From MFD04716-140 sp963703125 (GTDB lineage Bacteria; Bacteroidota; Bacteroidia; Flavobacteriales; Flavobacteriaceae), in NCBI GenBank assembly GCA_963703125.1, contig OY969790.1:124001-188000 (forward strand): a stretch of DNA of 64,000 nucleotides, in the 5' to 3' direction. Positions 53,893 to 62,776 of the stretch are shown one piece after another. Below the pieces are notes generated by a model that was given only the letters and a program-made list of their open reading frames with translations, did not search any database and had not been told where the DNA came from. Positions within the stretch are counted from its first letter, which is position 1, and the number at the start of each line of letters is the position of its first letter. The position numbers and the translations under genes were made by a program.

Positions 53893-54561
53893 ATGAAAAA
53901 TGATGGAATGATACGATTGTTCTCCCTTATGTTTTTCTTTTATATTGGTGCAAATCTTTATGCCCAAAAGAACATTTATGAGACACCAAAGTTTGATGAT
54001 TTAAGTGAAAATCATGAAATTCTGGCCATTCTTCCATTTTTGACGAACCTTGACCTAAAAGATAAAATATCGAGGGAGGAACTAAAAGTACTTGAAGAAA
54101 AGGAAGGGGATGCCGTTCAAGAGGCCTTGGAAACCTATTTTTCCCAAAGAAAGAAAAAGAAGAAATTTTCGGTGGAGTTCCAAAATGTAAAAAACACGAA
54201 TGCCATACTTGCCAAGAACAATGTTACTTATGAGAATATTGACATTTATACAATTAAAGAGCTTAGCGAAATTTTAGGTGTAGATGGAATAATAAGTGGT
54301 AACCTGGATCTCAACATTCTGTTGTCAAAAGGTGTTTCAACGGACTTTAGTTTTATGGATTATTTCTCCGGTGATGCCAATTACGGGCGAATCGGGATCA
54401 AAATAAGTGATGGTGCCACAGGGAAACTTTTATGGAAATACGAGAAGGAAATCAATAAGAAATCAGGGAGAAATACCAATGACCTTATTGATCGTATGAT
54501 GAAGCTTGCCACGCGAAAATTTCCATACGACCGTGAAAAAAAGAAAAAGAAAAGCAACTAA
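53893..54561 (+). CDS. Secreted protein of unknown function, CsgG-like features
   Basis: 222 residues with a signal peptide (LFSLMFFFYIGANLYAQ). The body has ILAILPFLTNLDLKDK, AVQEALETYFSQRK, a Lys-rich patch, LSEILGVDGIISGNLDLNIL and GRIGIKISDGATGKLLWKYE, an order of elements like lipoproteins of the CsgG/DUF799 group that sense or form outer-membrane complexes. That resemblance is by eye and weak. The C-terminus KKKKKSN is very basic. It overlaps nothing and converges with the desulfurase gene. Confidence 0.65.
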   Translation: MKNDGMIRLFSLMFFFYIGANLYAQKNIYETPKFDDLSENHEILAILPFLTNLDLKDKISREELKVLEEKEGDAVQEALETYFSQRKKKKKFSVEFQNVKNTNAILAKNNVTYENIDIYTIKELSEILGVDGIISGNLDLNILLSKGVSTDFSFMDYFSGDANYGRIGIKISDGATGKLLWKYEKEINKKSGRNTNDLIDRMMKLATRKFPYDREKKKKKSN

Positions 54562-54563
54562 CG

Positions 54564-55712
54564 CTATTTGTTTACGAACTCTTTCAACATAGCCACGGTG
54601 TAATCCAATTCTTCCTTGGTATTGTATTTTGAAAATGAAAATCTTAAGGACGGTTTGGCAAGTTCCTCTTCTGATAAAATTTCAGAAAGTACATGTGAGC
54701 CGGCATCGCTACCAGATTGACAAGCACTACCTTTTGAACAGGCAATTCCTTTCATGTCCAAATGAAAAAGCAACATCATGGCCTTTTCCGGATCTATCGG
54801 CAGACGAGCATTGACCAAAGTATAGGTGCTCTTATCCAAATTCCCGGAATGGCCATTGAATCTAACACTATCTATTTCCCGCGATAGGCCTTCAATAAAA
54901 TATTTTTTAAGTCCAGTAACATAATCTCTTTCACTTTCCAAATTGTCATATGCCGATATAAATGATTCCTCCAAACCTACTATGTTATGAAAAGATTCTG
55001 TACCTGCCCTATACCCTCTTTCCTGGGAACCACCTGATATCATGGGCTTTAATCCGCTATTTCTTCTTATAAAGGCAAAGCCGATCCCCTTTGGGCCGTG
55101 AAATTTATGCGCTGCGGCAGTAAGAAAATCAACAGGAACCCTTTGCACATCCCATTCATAGTGCCCAATTGATTGCACGGTGTCAGAATGGAAAAGCGCA
55201 CCATGGTCCTTGCACAGCTTAGAGTAGGCCACAATATCTATTTTGTTTCCTATTTCGTTGTTCACGTGCATAAGACTTACCAATTTTTTGGAATCGTCCA
55301 TTTTAAGAAGCTGCTCCAAATGTGAAAGTTTTGGGTCTCCATATTCATCCAATTCAACAAATTGCAGATTTAATCCATGTTCTTTCTTTAAATCTTCAGC
55401 TGTATGTAAAACGGCATGATGTTCTATTTTGGTGGTAATAATGGTTTTAACACCTAAATCGCGAACCGCACATCTCAAGATCATATTATCGGCTTCGGTC
55501 CCCCCACTTGTAAAAATAATCTCCGAAGGATGTGCATTCAAATACTTGGCAATGGTCTTTCGGGCAGTTTCAATGGCAGTTTTGGCAGACCTCCCATAAC
55601 TATGTGTTGAAGAAGGGTTGCCATAGAAATTTGACAACGCCTCATGCATTTTGGATATTACATTCTCCCTAACTTGGGTGGTAGCGGCATTATCAAGATA
55701 TACTTTGTTCAT
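54564..55712 (-). CDS. Cysteine desulfurase (NifS/IscS-like)
   Basis: 382 residues. YLDNAATTQVRENVI, GNPSSTHSYGRSAK, FTSGGTEADNMILR, the PLP-lysine AAAHKFHGPKGIGF, and the catalytic Cys loop IACSKGSACQSGSDAGSHVL are all present. It transfers sulfur from cysteine for Fe-S clusters or tRNA thiolation. The loop resembles group I enzymes. No scaffold (iscU/sufU) is adjacent, so the receiver is not clear. Confidence 0.92.
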   Translation of the reverse strand: MNKVYLDNAATTQVRENVISKMHEALSNFYGNPSSTHSYGRSAKTAIETARKTIAKYLNAHPSEIIFTSGGTEADNMILRCAVRDLGVKTIITTKIEHHAVLHTAEDLKKEHGLNLQFVELDEYGDPKLSHLEQLLKMDDSKKLVSLMHVNNEIGNKIDIVAYSKLCKDHGALFHSDTVQSIGHYEWDVQRVPVDFLTAAAHKFHGPKGIGFAFIRRNSGLKPMISGGSQERGYRAGTESFHNIVGLEESFISAYDNLESERDYVTGLKKYFIEGLSREIDSVRFNGHSGNLDKSTYTLVNARLPIDPEKAMMLLFHLDMKGIACSKGSACQSGSDAGSHVLSEILSEEELAKPSLRFSFSKYNTKEELDYTVAMLKEFVNK

Positions 55713-55814
55713 AACCTTAAATTCGATTTGAATCGCCCCAAAAATAGATGATCTTACGTTAATTTATCCCCAATTAGAAATAAAGTTGTGTAATAAATCT
55801 CTTAAATTTGGCAC

Positions 55815-56831
55815 ATGAAGAGACTCTTTTTTTATTTCATTTTATTTTTAGGTTTATCATGTAGTGATGGTGATTTACAGATAGAGAAGGTTGATTTTGA
55901 TAGTTCTTCGGTGGACCTTTGTGCGTCCACCTCTGAAGAAAAACTGGCCAATACCTTTTTATTTAAAATACAGGATGATGAAGCACTTCTTTTGACCTTG
56001 GCAACAGGTCAAATTAAAAACACCACTTCTTTGGACGGTTCGCTAACCACCAAACTTTCAACAACAGCTTCCCCGAAATTGGTTTACAGACTGTTCACGG
56101 GCACCGTGAACAAAAGCTATTTCTGTGATGCAATTCCGGCAATCGATCCCACGGTTGCCAAAGAGAGCGAAGCGACCGGAGGTGATGTTATCGTTACGAC
56201 ATCTGTTTCAACAGTTGATAAAACCAAGAAGACCTATACCCATAGTATCGAGATCAACCAACTTTCCCTGGCCAATGATAGGGGCGAAAGACTTACGGAT
56301 ACCTCTACGTTAAATTTTGGCGGTTTTACAACAGACAATTCAATTAGTGCCCTCCTTGAAGTCCCCTTCTCAAATTATTCTGCAATTGTGACCGGGGCAT
56401 GTGAATCTGCACCTTCACCAAATAAAACAAGATTGTATAAGATTGCCAATGATGAATTTATTTCATTGGACTTGCCGAATGTATTGTTGGCCAATGTTGT
56501 AACCGGGGAAAATCCAAGAACGGCTGTTTTCGGGACGGATGTAGTCTTCCAAAATACCGTACTCAATATGTTGGCTACCAAGGAATTACTTTGTGCCCCA
56601 GAAATTGATATTGATTTGAGGGAAGGTAGTTTTGTTTCTTCAAATGGGACCATATCCGTATCTACCACCGCAAGCGAAGCAGATGCAAATGGAAAAATCA
56701 TCTATACCCATACCATAATCCTTACGAATGTAGTACTTGTGCTAAAAGATGAAACAGATAGTACGAAGGATATCACTTTGGAAACTATTCCCAGTATCAG
56801 CTTTGGGGCCGTTGCAACTACCAACCTTTAA
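55815..56831 (+). CDS. Lipoprotein with two internal repeats, function unknown
   Basis: 338 residues with lipobox GLSC (Cys16). Two diverged repeats can be aligned: TFLFKIQDDEALLLTLATGQ ... KKTYTHSIEINQLSLANDRG and TRLYKIANDEFISLDLPNVL ... GKIIYTHTIILTNVVLVLKD, each of ~145 residues and each ending in a glycine-phenylalanine strand (LNFGGFTT, ISFGAVAT). Each repeat holds a pair of Cys. I recognise no family. It is beta-rich and surface or periplasmic. The Smr gene overlaps its end by 4 bp, convergent. Confidence 0.7.
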   Translation: MKRLFFYFILFLGLSCSDGDLQIEKVDFDSSSVDLCASTSEEKLANTFLFKIQDDEALLLTLATGQIKNTTSLDGSLTTKLSTTASPKLVYRLFTGTVNKSYFCDAIPAIDPTVAKESEATGGDVIVTTSVSTVDKTKKTYTHSIEINQLSLANDRGERLTDTSTLNFGGFTTDNSISALLEVPFSNYSAIVTGACESAPSPNKTRLYKIANDEFISLDLPNVLLANVVTGENPRTAVFGTDVVFQNTVLNMLATKELLCAPEIDIDLREGSFVSSNGTISVSTTASEADANGKIIYTHTIILTNVVLVLKDETDSTKDITLETIPSISFGAVATTNL

Positions 56832-57376
56832 GAATTCTGATAAATATATACCTCGGTAGCTCCAAGACCATAGTTTTGGTAATCGGCATCGTAGAATTTT
56901 AAATTATCGTATTTCCCGAACAAATAATTGAGTTCCTCCTTGAGTACGCCCTCTCCGACACCGTGTATGAATACTATCTTTTGAATGCGCTTTCTCATCG
57001 CAAACTCCAATTGTCTCTTGGCCGTTTCCAATTGTAAGTTCAACATTTCATGGTTACTGAGTCCTTTTGAGGATCTAACTAGCTGATTAATATGGAGGTC
57101 AACTTCCATTTTTGGAGCATTTCGTTCTTTGGGTTTAACAGCCATGTGTTTTCTCCCTTTGGTCGATTCTTCTTCTAATTTGGCAAGTGCCGCCTCATGG
57201 TTGGTAACGCGAATAACTTCATTTTGAGATGTTTTGATTAGTTCGGCAGAATTAAAATCAAGCAAGAATCCTTCATTGCTTTCTATGATTATGTGAGTTC
57301 CATGAACGGACTTTACAACACCTTTGATGTTCTCATCAATTCCCTCAACTTTATCACCTACCTCAAAAACAGCCAT
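56828..57376 (-). CDS. Smr domain protein (DUF2027)
   Basis: Start 57376 (MAVFEVGDKVEGIDENIKGV) makes 182 residues; an upstream ATG at 57436 would add an atypical piece. The first ~75 residues form a DUF2027-like barrel; after a lysine-rich linker, residues ~95-182 form a Smr domain with DLHINQL and the loop IHGVGEGVLKEEL. Smr domains nick branched DNA or cleave RNA. It is a stand-alone member and not MutS2. Confidence 0.88.
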   Translation of the reverse strand: MAVFEVGDKVEGIDENIKGVVKSVHGTHIIIESNEGFLLDFNSAELIKTSQNEVIRVTNHEAALAKLEEESTKGRKHMAVKPKERNAPKMEVDLHINQLVRSSKGLSNHEMLNLQLETAKRQLEFAMRKRIQKIVFIHGVGEGVLKEELNYLFGKYDNLKFYDADYQNYGLGATEVYIYQNS

Positions 57377-57435
57377 GAATATGTTTTTATTAATCAAAAA
57401 TAATGGTAATTTTCGGTCTTGGAATACCAATACCA

Positions 57436-57741
57436 ATGAAAATAGCCTTGACCATTTTCCTCCTTAATTTGGAGAATTACATGATTCCCTGTTTTACCAA
57501 AAAAATATTTGGTATTGATTGTCCGGGTTGTGGTCTTCAACGAGCCATGGTTTTATTGGTAAGAGGTGAATTTACCGAAGCCTTTTTAATGTACCCGGCT
57601 ATATATCCCATTATTCTTTTATTTGGATTCTTAGCATTGAACAAATTCATTGCCTTTAAATTCGCGAATACAACGATTACAATCTTAATGTTCGCGAGTG
57701 TGGCCTTTATTCTTGTAAACTATTTACTAAAATTTATATAA
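57436..57741 (+). CDS. DUF2752 membrane protein
   Basis: 102 residues, from MKIALTIFLLNLENYMIPCF; an in-frame ATG at 57403 also exists. The DUF2752 motif is GIDCPGCGLQRAMVLLVRGE, with Cys-x2-Cys-G and Arg, followed by AFLMYPAIYPIILLFGFLAL and a second membrane helix. Function unknown. It begins a run of three small membrane genes on the plus strand. Confidence 0.8.
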   Translation: MKIALTIFLLNLENYMIPCFTKKIFGIDCPGCGLQRAMVLLVRGEFTEAFLMYPAIYPIILLFGFLALNKFIAFKFANTTITILMFASVAFILVNYLLKFI

Positions 57742-57755
57742 CTAAACCTTTGACC

Positions 57756-58091
57756 ATGGAACAACGAAAATTACCTAATGTCACAATTGCACTCGTATTA
57801 TCTATAATTTCCTTTTTTTGCTGTTGCTTTAGTATCGGAATTGGGGGAATTCTGCTTTCTGGAATTGCCTTTTTCTTAATCAATAAGGATGAGAAACTTT
57901 ATCAGGCAAACCCTGAAGACTATTCAAATTATAGTCAACTAAAAACTGCCAAGATCGTAGCGATTATAGGTTTGGTTCTTGGCGTAATTGCCCTTATCTG
58001 GACCATTTTTTCCATTTCACAAATGGGAGGTTGGGATGCCTATATGGAGAAAGTACAGGGTATGATGGAACAATGGGGAATTGAAGAATAA
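57756..58091 (+). CDS. CCC-motif membrane protein 1
   Basis: 111 residues from ATG 57756 (a TTG two codons upstream is not used). MEQRKLPNVTIALVLSIISF leads into a helix with FFCCCFSIGIGGILLSGIAF, the three-cysteine motif that names the family. A second helix is at KIVAIIGLVLGVIALIW. No known function; pairs of such genes are common in Flavobacteriaceae, and the next gene is a paralogue 3 bp downstream. Confidence 0.83.
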   Translation: MEQRKLPNVTIALVLSIISFFCCCFSIGIGGILLSGIAFFLINKDEKLYQANPEDYSNYSQLKTAKIVAIIGLVLGVIALIWTIFSISQMGGWDAYMEKVQGMMEQWGIEE

Positions 58092-58094
58092 GAT

Positions 58095-58406
58095 ATGAAC
58101 CAGCAACAACTTCCAGGAGCCAGTACCGCCCTAACAATGGGCATACTATCTATAGTTTTGACCATTTTTTGCTGCGGTCCGTTTGGTATGATCTTCAGTT
58201 TTATTGGACTTAGCAATGCAAAAAGTGCCGAGAGAATTTACATGCAGAATCCAGGTGAATTCACAGGATATGAAAATGCCAAAACCGGCAGAATACTTTC
58301 CTATATAGGGCTGGCGATAGCCATATTATTGCTGATTTTGTCCATAATTTACTTTGGATTGATAATCGCATTCATTTCCTCCGGGAATTTCGATGCCGAT
58401 TTTTAA
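58095..58406 (+). CDS. CCC-motif-like membrane protein 2
   Basis: 103 residues: MNQQQLPGASTALTMGILSI and IFCCGPFGMIFSFIGLSNAK, with two cysteines in place of the usual three, then a terminal helix pair (YIGLAIAILLLILSIIYFGL). It shares the YENAKTGRI element with its neighbour (YSQLKTAKI). It is likely a diverged duplicate. No function is known. Confidence 0.8.
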   Translation: MNQQQLPGASTALTMGILSIVLTIFCCGPFGMIFSFIGLSNAKSAERIYMQNPGEFTGYENAKTGRILSYIGLAIAILLLILSIIYFGLIIAFISSGNFDADF

Positions 58407-58420
58407 ATAATGACAATTGT

Positions 58421-58460
58421 AAAAATGGTCTGGAAAGGAATTCCTTTCCAGACCATTTTT
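58421..58460. terminator. 40-bp perfect palindrome, bidirectional terminator
   Basis: 18-bp arms (58421-58438 and 58443-58460) around AATT make the entire 40 bp self-complementary. It has an A tract at one end and a T tract at the other and touches the rocD stop codon at 58461. It serves both convergent genes. Confidence 0.88.
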
Positions 58461-59705
58461 TTATTTTTCAAATTTTGAAAGGGTACGGATTATAATATTT
58501 ATGCATTCCTTCAACTGGATTTCATTCATCACCAAAGGTGGGGCAAAACGAATGATGTTACCGTGGGTCGGTTTTGCCAAAAGACCATTTTCCTTGAGTG
58601 CCATACAAATATCCCATGCAGTCGAAGATCCTTCCGTATCATTTATTACAATGGCATTCAACAAACCCTTACCACGAACGGACTTTGCAATGCTACTGGT
58701 AGCAATATACCTATCAAGTTCAGCCCTGAATATTTTTCCCAATTCTTCGGCATTTTGAGCCAGGTTTTCATCTTTTACTACTTCCAAAGCCGCCATGGCA
58801 ACTGCACAGGCAATTGGATTGCCACCAAAAGTACTTCCGTGATTTCCAGGTTGTATAACTCCCATAATGGAATCGTTTGCCAAAACCGCTGAAACCGGGA
58901 ATACGCCGCCAGAAAGTGCCTTTCCCAAGATCAAAATATCGGGCTTCACGTTTTCATGGTCTACGGCCAACATCTTTCCTGTCCTTGCGATTCCGGTTTG
59001 AACCTCGTCCGCAATAAATAGTACCTTATATTTTTCACAAAGACGTTTCGCCGCTTTTAAGTATCCTTCAGAGGGCACATATACGCCTGCCTCTCCTTGA
59101 ATAGGTTCGACCAAAAATCCGGCAACATTGGCATTCTGCCTTAAAGTTTCTTCCAAGGCCTCTAGATTGTCGTATTCTATTTTTATGAACCCTTCTGTAA
59201 AGGGTCCAAAATTTTTACGTGCTACTGGATCGTTTGAAAAAGAAACAATAGTGGTGGTCCTCCCATGGAAGTTATTTTTACAGACAACGATCTGAGCCTC
59301 GTTCTCTGGCAGACCCTTTTTCTCATAGGCCCATTTTCTACAGAGTTTCAAAGCCGTCTCAACAGCTTCGGCTCCCGTATTCATTGGCAACAATTTATCA
59401 AAACCGAACGTTGAGGTTGCATATTGTTCGTACCGTCCTAGGATGTCGTTATAAAAAGCCCTTGAAGTCAAGGTCAACGTTTGGGCTTGTTCAATTAGCG
59501 CATTTACAATTTTAGGATGGCAATGCCCTTGATTTACCGCGGAATAGGCAGAAAGAAAATCATAATACCTTTTACCTTCAACATCCCAAACATAAACACC
59601 TTCTCCCCTATTTAAAACAACCGGTAACGGATGGTAGTTGTGCGCTCCAAACTTGTCTTCCAGTGCAATCGCATCTTCAGAAGTTATCCTTTCTAAAACT
59701 GACAT
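58461..59705 (-). CDS. rocD: Ornithine--oxo-acid aminotransferase
   Basis: Start 59705 (MSVLERITSEDAIALEDKFG) gives 414 residues, the normal length; the longer ORF adds 18 unrelated ones. HNYHPLPVVLNRGEGVYVWD, LLPMNTGAEAVETALKL, the PLP-lysine in ILGKALSGGVFPVSAVL and GNHGSTFGGNPIACAVA all match RocD. It transfers the delta amino group of ornithine to 2-oxoglutarate, giving glutamate semialdehyde, in arginine/proline interconversion. Confidence 0.93.
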   Translation of the reverse strand: MSVLERITSEDAIALEDKFGAHNYHPLPVVLNRGEGVYVWDVEGKRYYDFLSAYSAVNQGHCHPKIVNALIEQAQTLTLTSRAFYNDILGRYEQYATSTFGFDKLLPMNTGAEAVETALKLCRKWAYEKKGLPENEAQIVVCKNNFHGRTTTIVSFSNDPVARKNFGPFTEGFIKIEYDNLEALEETLRQNANVAGFLVEPIQGEAGVYVPSEGYLKAAKRLCEKYKVLFIADEVQTGIARTGKMLAVDHENVKPDILILGKALSGGVFPVSAVLANDSIMGVIQPGNHGSTFGGNPIACAVAMAALEVVKDENLAQNAEELGKIFRAELDRYIATSSIAKSVRGKGLLNAIVINDTEGSSTAWDICMALKENGLLAKPTHGNIIRFAPPLVMNEIQLKECINIIIRTLSKFEK

Positions 59706-59820
59706 GATCAAATAATTTAAATAAAACTTTAGCAATTCCTTCTTTGGGAGAGAAATCATCCTATGCAGAATGGTAAAATTACTAATTATTTAAAGAACCA
59801 TTATCCATTTCAAGCCCATA

Positions 59821-60207
59821 TTATCCCTCTAGCTTATTGTACATTGCCGATATTTGGATTTCTAATCTCTTGACTTCCCGCAAAGTATCGTTTTTGTCCA
59901 TTTGCATCCAAACGTAGAGCTTGAGCATGGCCAAAATCATCATGCACATAAAACCGGCACTTGCCCATTTTATGAGCGCATTGGTTTCATACTCGTTCAA
60001 AAAACGCACTATACAGAATACGAATAGTCCCAATACAATAAGTTGAATTATATTCATGATAATTACCAACCATCCCATTCTGCCCCTATACACTTCGCCA
60101 AGTTTACCTATTAGGTTTTGTTCTTCCAACTGTTCATAAAACTTTGCCTCTTCTTTACTCAATGCTTCTTTTATTAAATCATCGATTTTTTCTGTGTTTT
60201 TTTTCAT
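59821..60207 (-). CDS. DUF6768 membrane protein
   Basis: 128 residues with a soluble helical N-terminus (MKKNTEKIDDLIKEALSKEE), two membrane helices (IIMNIIQLIVLGLFVFCIV, WASAGFMCMMILAMLKLYVW) and a helical tail (REVKRLEIQISAMYNKLEG). It follows the ECF sigma gene by 6 bp and may modulate it as an anti-sigma-like partner, an inference from position only. Confidence 0.82.
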   Translation of the reverse strand: MKKNTEKIDDLIKEALSKEEAKFYEQLEEQNLIGKLGEVYRGRMGWLVIIMNIIQLIVLGLFVFCIVRFLNEYETNALIKWASAGFMCMMILAMLKLYVWMQMDKNDTLREVKRLEIQISAMYNKLEG

Positions 60208-60213
60208 CTTTTC

Positions 60214-60744
60214 TTATTTTATAATTGTTTTTAATTTTTCCCTGGCGTGGAACAATCTTGATTTTACCGTTCCGACCGAAATTTCCAATATGTCACTGAT
60301 TTCTTTTAAAGAATAATCTTCAGTGTAAAAAAGGTCAAGTACTATGCGGTGGTCAGAGGGCAGGTCATTTATTGCGCTACTTAATTTTTCAATAGTATTG
60401 GAATTATCAATCGGTGGTTCTTCGTCACAGATTTCCTTTTGGGTCTTAGCTAGATTCTTCCTCTCTGCACCAATTTTTTTAAGATAGTCAAGTGACTTTC
60501 GGGTGACAATTGTCATGGCCCAGCTCCCGAAGGAATTAGGATCCCGTAAACTGCCCATTTTATTAAGGATTTGATGCCAACAATCCTGTGCAATATCCTT
60601 GGACACGTTTATATCTTTGGTATACCAATAGGCATGCCTGCAAAATTTATTATGGTATCGCTTAACCAAAAGTGTCAGTGCATTTTTATCCCCAGATCTA
60701 TATTCCAAGATCAATAATCCATCAAAAACATTTTGATTGTGCAT
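60214..60744 (-). CDS. ECF-type RNA polymerase sigma factor
   Basis: 176 residues: region 2 (KNALTLLVKRYHNKFCRHAY, DISKD-like DINVSKDIAQDCWHQILNKM) and region 4 (INDLPSDHRIVLDLFYTEDY, SLKEISDILEISVGTVKSRL), joined by an acidic linker. It has no region 3. It directs polymerase to a small regulon. It is paired with the DUF6768 membrane protein. Confidence 0.9.
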   Translation of the reverse strand: MHNQNVFDGLLILEYRSGDKNALTLLVKRYHNKFCRHAYWYTKDINVSKDIAQDCWHQILNKMGSLRDPNSFGSWAMTIVTRKSLDYLKKIGAERKNLAKTQKEICDEEPPIDNSNTIEKLSSAINDLPSDHRIVLDLFYTEDYSLKEISDILEISVGTVKSRLFHAREKLKTIIK

Positions 60745-60868
60745 TGGTATGGAGTTCTAAAGCAATGACAGGAAAAATAACAAAAGGTTCAATCACCTTT
60801 AACTTTTTTTAAAACATTCACCCTAAAGATAACAGTAATAAATGCCGTGGGATTACTACTTTTGCCCA

Positions 60869-62278
60869 ATGCGAAAACAGAATAGGCGACAATTGTTCGA
60901 AAATGTGGAAGTGGTTGATGCCGGGGCAAAGGGCAAAACCATTGGTAAAGCCCCTGACGGAAGGATTATTTTCCTTTCAAATACCGTTCCCGGAGATGTC
61001 GTGGACGTTCAGGTTACAAAAAAAAGAAAAGCATATTTTGAGGGATCTGCAACCCGTTTTCACTCCTTTTCCGAAAAGAGGGTTGAACCTCTGTGTGAAC
61101 ATTTTGGGGTTTGTGGTGGATGTAAATGGCAGGATATGGGCTACGAACATCAATTGCTCTACAAGCAGAAAGAAGTCGAGAACAACTTAAAAAGAATTGG
61201 ACATTTAGAATTACCCAAAACGAACCCGATAATTGGGTCTCAAAAAGAATATTTTTATCGAAATAAAATGGAATTTTCCTTTTCCGATAGTCGATGGTTG
61301 ACTTTGGAAGAAATTCAATCGCAAGAAAATATTGGAGATAAAAATGCTCTCGGATTTCATATTCCTGGGATGTGGGATAAAATATTGGATATAAAAAAAT
61401 GTCATCTCCAGACAGATCCGTCCAATGCAATTCGCCTAGAGACTCGAAAATTTGCAATTGAAAACAATCTTTCCTTTTTCAACCCGAAACAGCAAAAGGG
61501 TATGTTGCGTACCTTGATGATCCGTACTTCTTCAATTGGGGAAATAATGGTCTTGGTACAATTTTTTGAAAATCATATTGAAAAAAGGAATTCTTTATTA
61601 AGTCATTTAGCGAAAAGGTTTCCAGAGATTACCTCCTTACAATATGTAATCAACAAGAAACAGAATGACACCCTTTATGACCAAGAAATAATTTGTCACA
61701 CTGGCAAAGATCATATTTTTGAGGAAATGGAAGGGCTTCAATTTAAAATAAATGCAAAATCCTTTTATCAGACCAACTCGGAGCAAGCTTTTGAACTCTA
61801 TAAATTAACTCGGGACTTTGCAGGGCTGAGCGGAAATGAAATTGTTTATGACCTCTACACGGGGACTGGTACCATTGCTCAATTTATTTCAAAAAGGGCC
61901 AAAAAAGTAATAGGGATCGAGTCTGTCCCCGAAGCCATTGCCGATGCCAAAGCCAACGCTGCATTTAATAAAATTGACAATGTTCATTTTTTTGTGGGCG
62001 ACATGAAAAATGTCTTTAAGAATGATTTTATTAATACACATGGGCAACCGGATGTGATCATTACCGATCCCCCAAGGGATGGCATGCATAAGGAGGTAGT
62101 TGGCCAAATACTTGAGATTGGACCAAAAAAAGTAGTATATGTTAGTTGCAACAGTGCAACACAGGCACGTGATCTTGCTTTGATGAAAGAACACTATAAA
62201 GTAGTTAAAGTGCAACCTGTTGATATGTTCCCGCAAACCCATCACGTAGAAAATATTGTACTTTTGGAAAAGTTGTAG
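60869..62278 (+). CDS. rlmD: 23S rRNA (uracil-1939-C5)-methyltransferase RlmD
   Basis: Start 60869 (MRKQNRRQLFENVEVVDAGA) gives 469 residues; the ORF's first ATG adds nine non-family residues. It has a TRAM domain (~8-60), Fe-S cysteines in CEHFGVCGGCKW with a fourth in KKCHLQ, then the SAM domain VYDLYTGTGTIAQFISK, ITDPPRDGMHKEV and catalytic VSCNSATQARDL. It methylates U1939 of 23S rRNA. The next two genes follow closely. Confidence 0.92.
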   Translation: MRKQNRRQLFENVEVVDAGAKGKTIGKAPDGRIIFLSNTVPGDVVDVQVTKKRKAYFEGSATRFHSFSEKRVEPLCEHFGVCGGCKWQDMGYEHQLLYKQKEVENNLKRIGHLELPKTNPIIGSQKEYFYRNKMEFSFSDSRWLTLEEIQSQENIGDKNALGFHIPGMWDKILDIKKCHLQTDPSNAIRLETRKFAIENNLSFFNPKQQKGMLRTLMIRTSSIGEIMVLVQFFENHIEKRNSLLSHLAKRFPEITSLQYVINKKQNDTLYDQEIICHTGKDHIFEEMEGLQFKINAKSFYQTNSEQAFELYKLTRDFAGLSGNEIVYDLYTGTGTIAQFISKRAKKVIGIESVPEAIADAKANAAFNKIDNVHFFVGDMKNVFKNDFINTHGQPDVIITDPPRDGMHKEVVGQILEIGPKKVVYVSCNSATQARDLALMKEHYKVVKVQPVDMFPQTHHVENIVLLEKL

Positions 62279-62281
62279 CAC

Positions 62282-62776
62282 ATGAACAAACTCAAAATAG
62301 TTCTCGGCATCCTTTTATTTTTTGTAGCAATTTCGGCATGCGAAAAAGATGATATCTGTGTGGATGGCAACACGCCATTGCTCATTATCGATTTTTATGA
62401 TTTTAACGACCCTAGCTCTTTAAAAGAAGTGCCAACACTCGTTGTTAACGGTTTTATTCCCCCAGATTCTACATTGGCGGCCATCCCCAATACAAGTGCC
62501 AGCTCCATTTCAATTCCATTAAGGATCGATGAAAATAATGCCTCATTTATTATATCTGAAAAATTAACGGCAGATAGCACCATTAACATTGACACCCTTA
62601 CTTTTTCATATGATGTGAAAGAAAAATTTGCATCCAGGGCCTGTGGACTGGTTGCTACTTATGAAAACCTTATGGGCAATATACAGGTAGATTCCCTTAA
62701 TTGGATCAAGGATATAGAAATTGTAACCCCAATAATTGAAAACTCAACTACGGCCCATGTCAAGATTTTTCATTAG
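62282..62776 (+). CDS. DUF6452 lipoprotein
   Basis: 164 residues with lipobox ISAC (Cys20). CVDGNTPLLIIDFYDFNDP, an interior beta-rich section with Ser/Thr-rich repeats and a distal Cys pair (ASRACGLVATYE) make up the family. Function unknown. It starts 3 bp after rlmD and the next gene overlaps its end by 20 bp, the usual Flavobacteriia order. Confidence 0.82.
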   Translation: MNKLKIVLGILLFFVAISACEKDDICVDGNTPLLIIDFYDFNDPSSLKEVPTLVVNGFIPPDSTLAAIPNTSASSISIPLRIDENNASFIISEKLTADSTINIDTLTFSYDVKEKFASRACGLVATYENLMGNIQVDSLNWIKDIEIVTPIIENSTTAHVKIFH

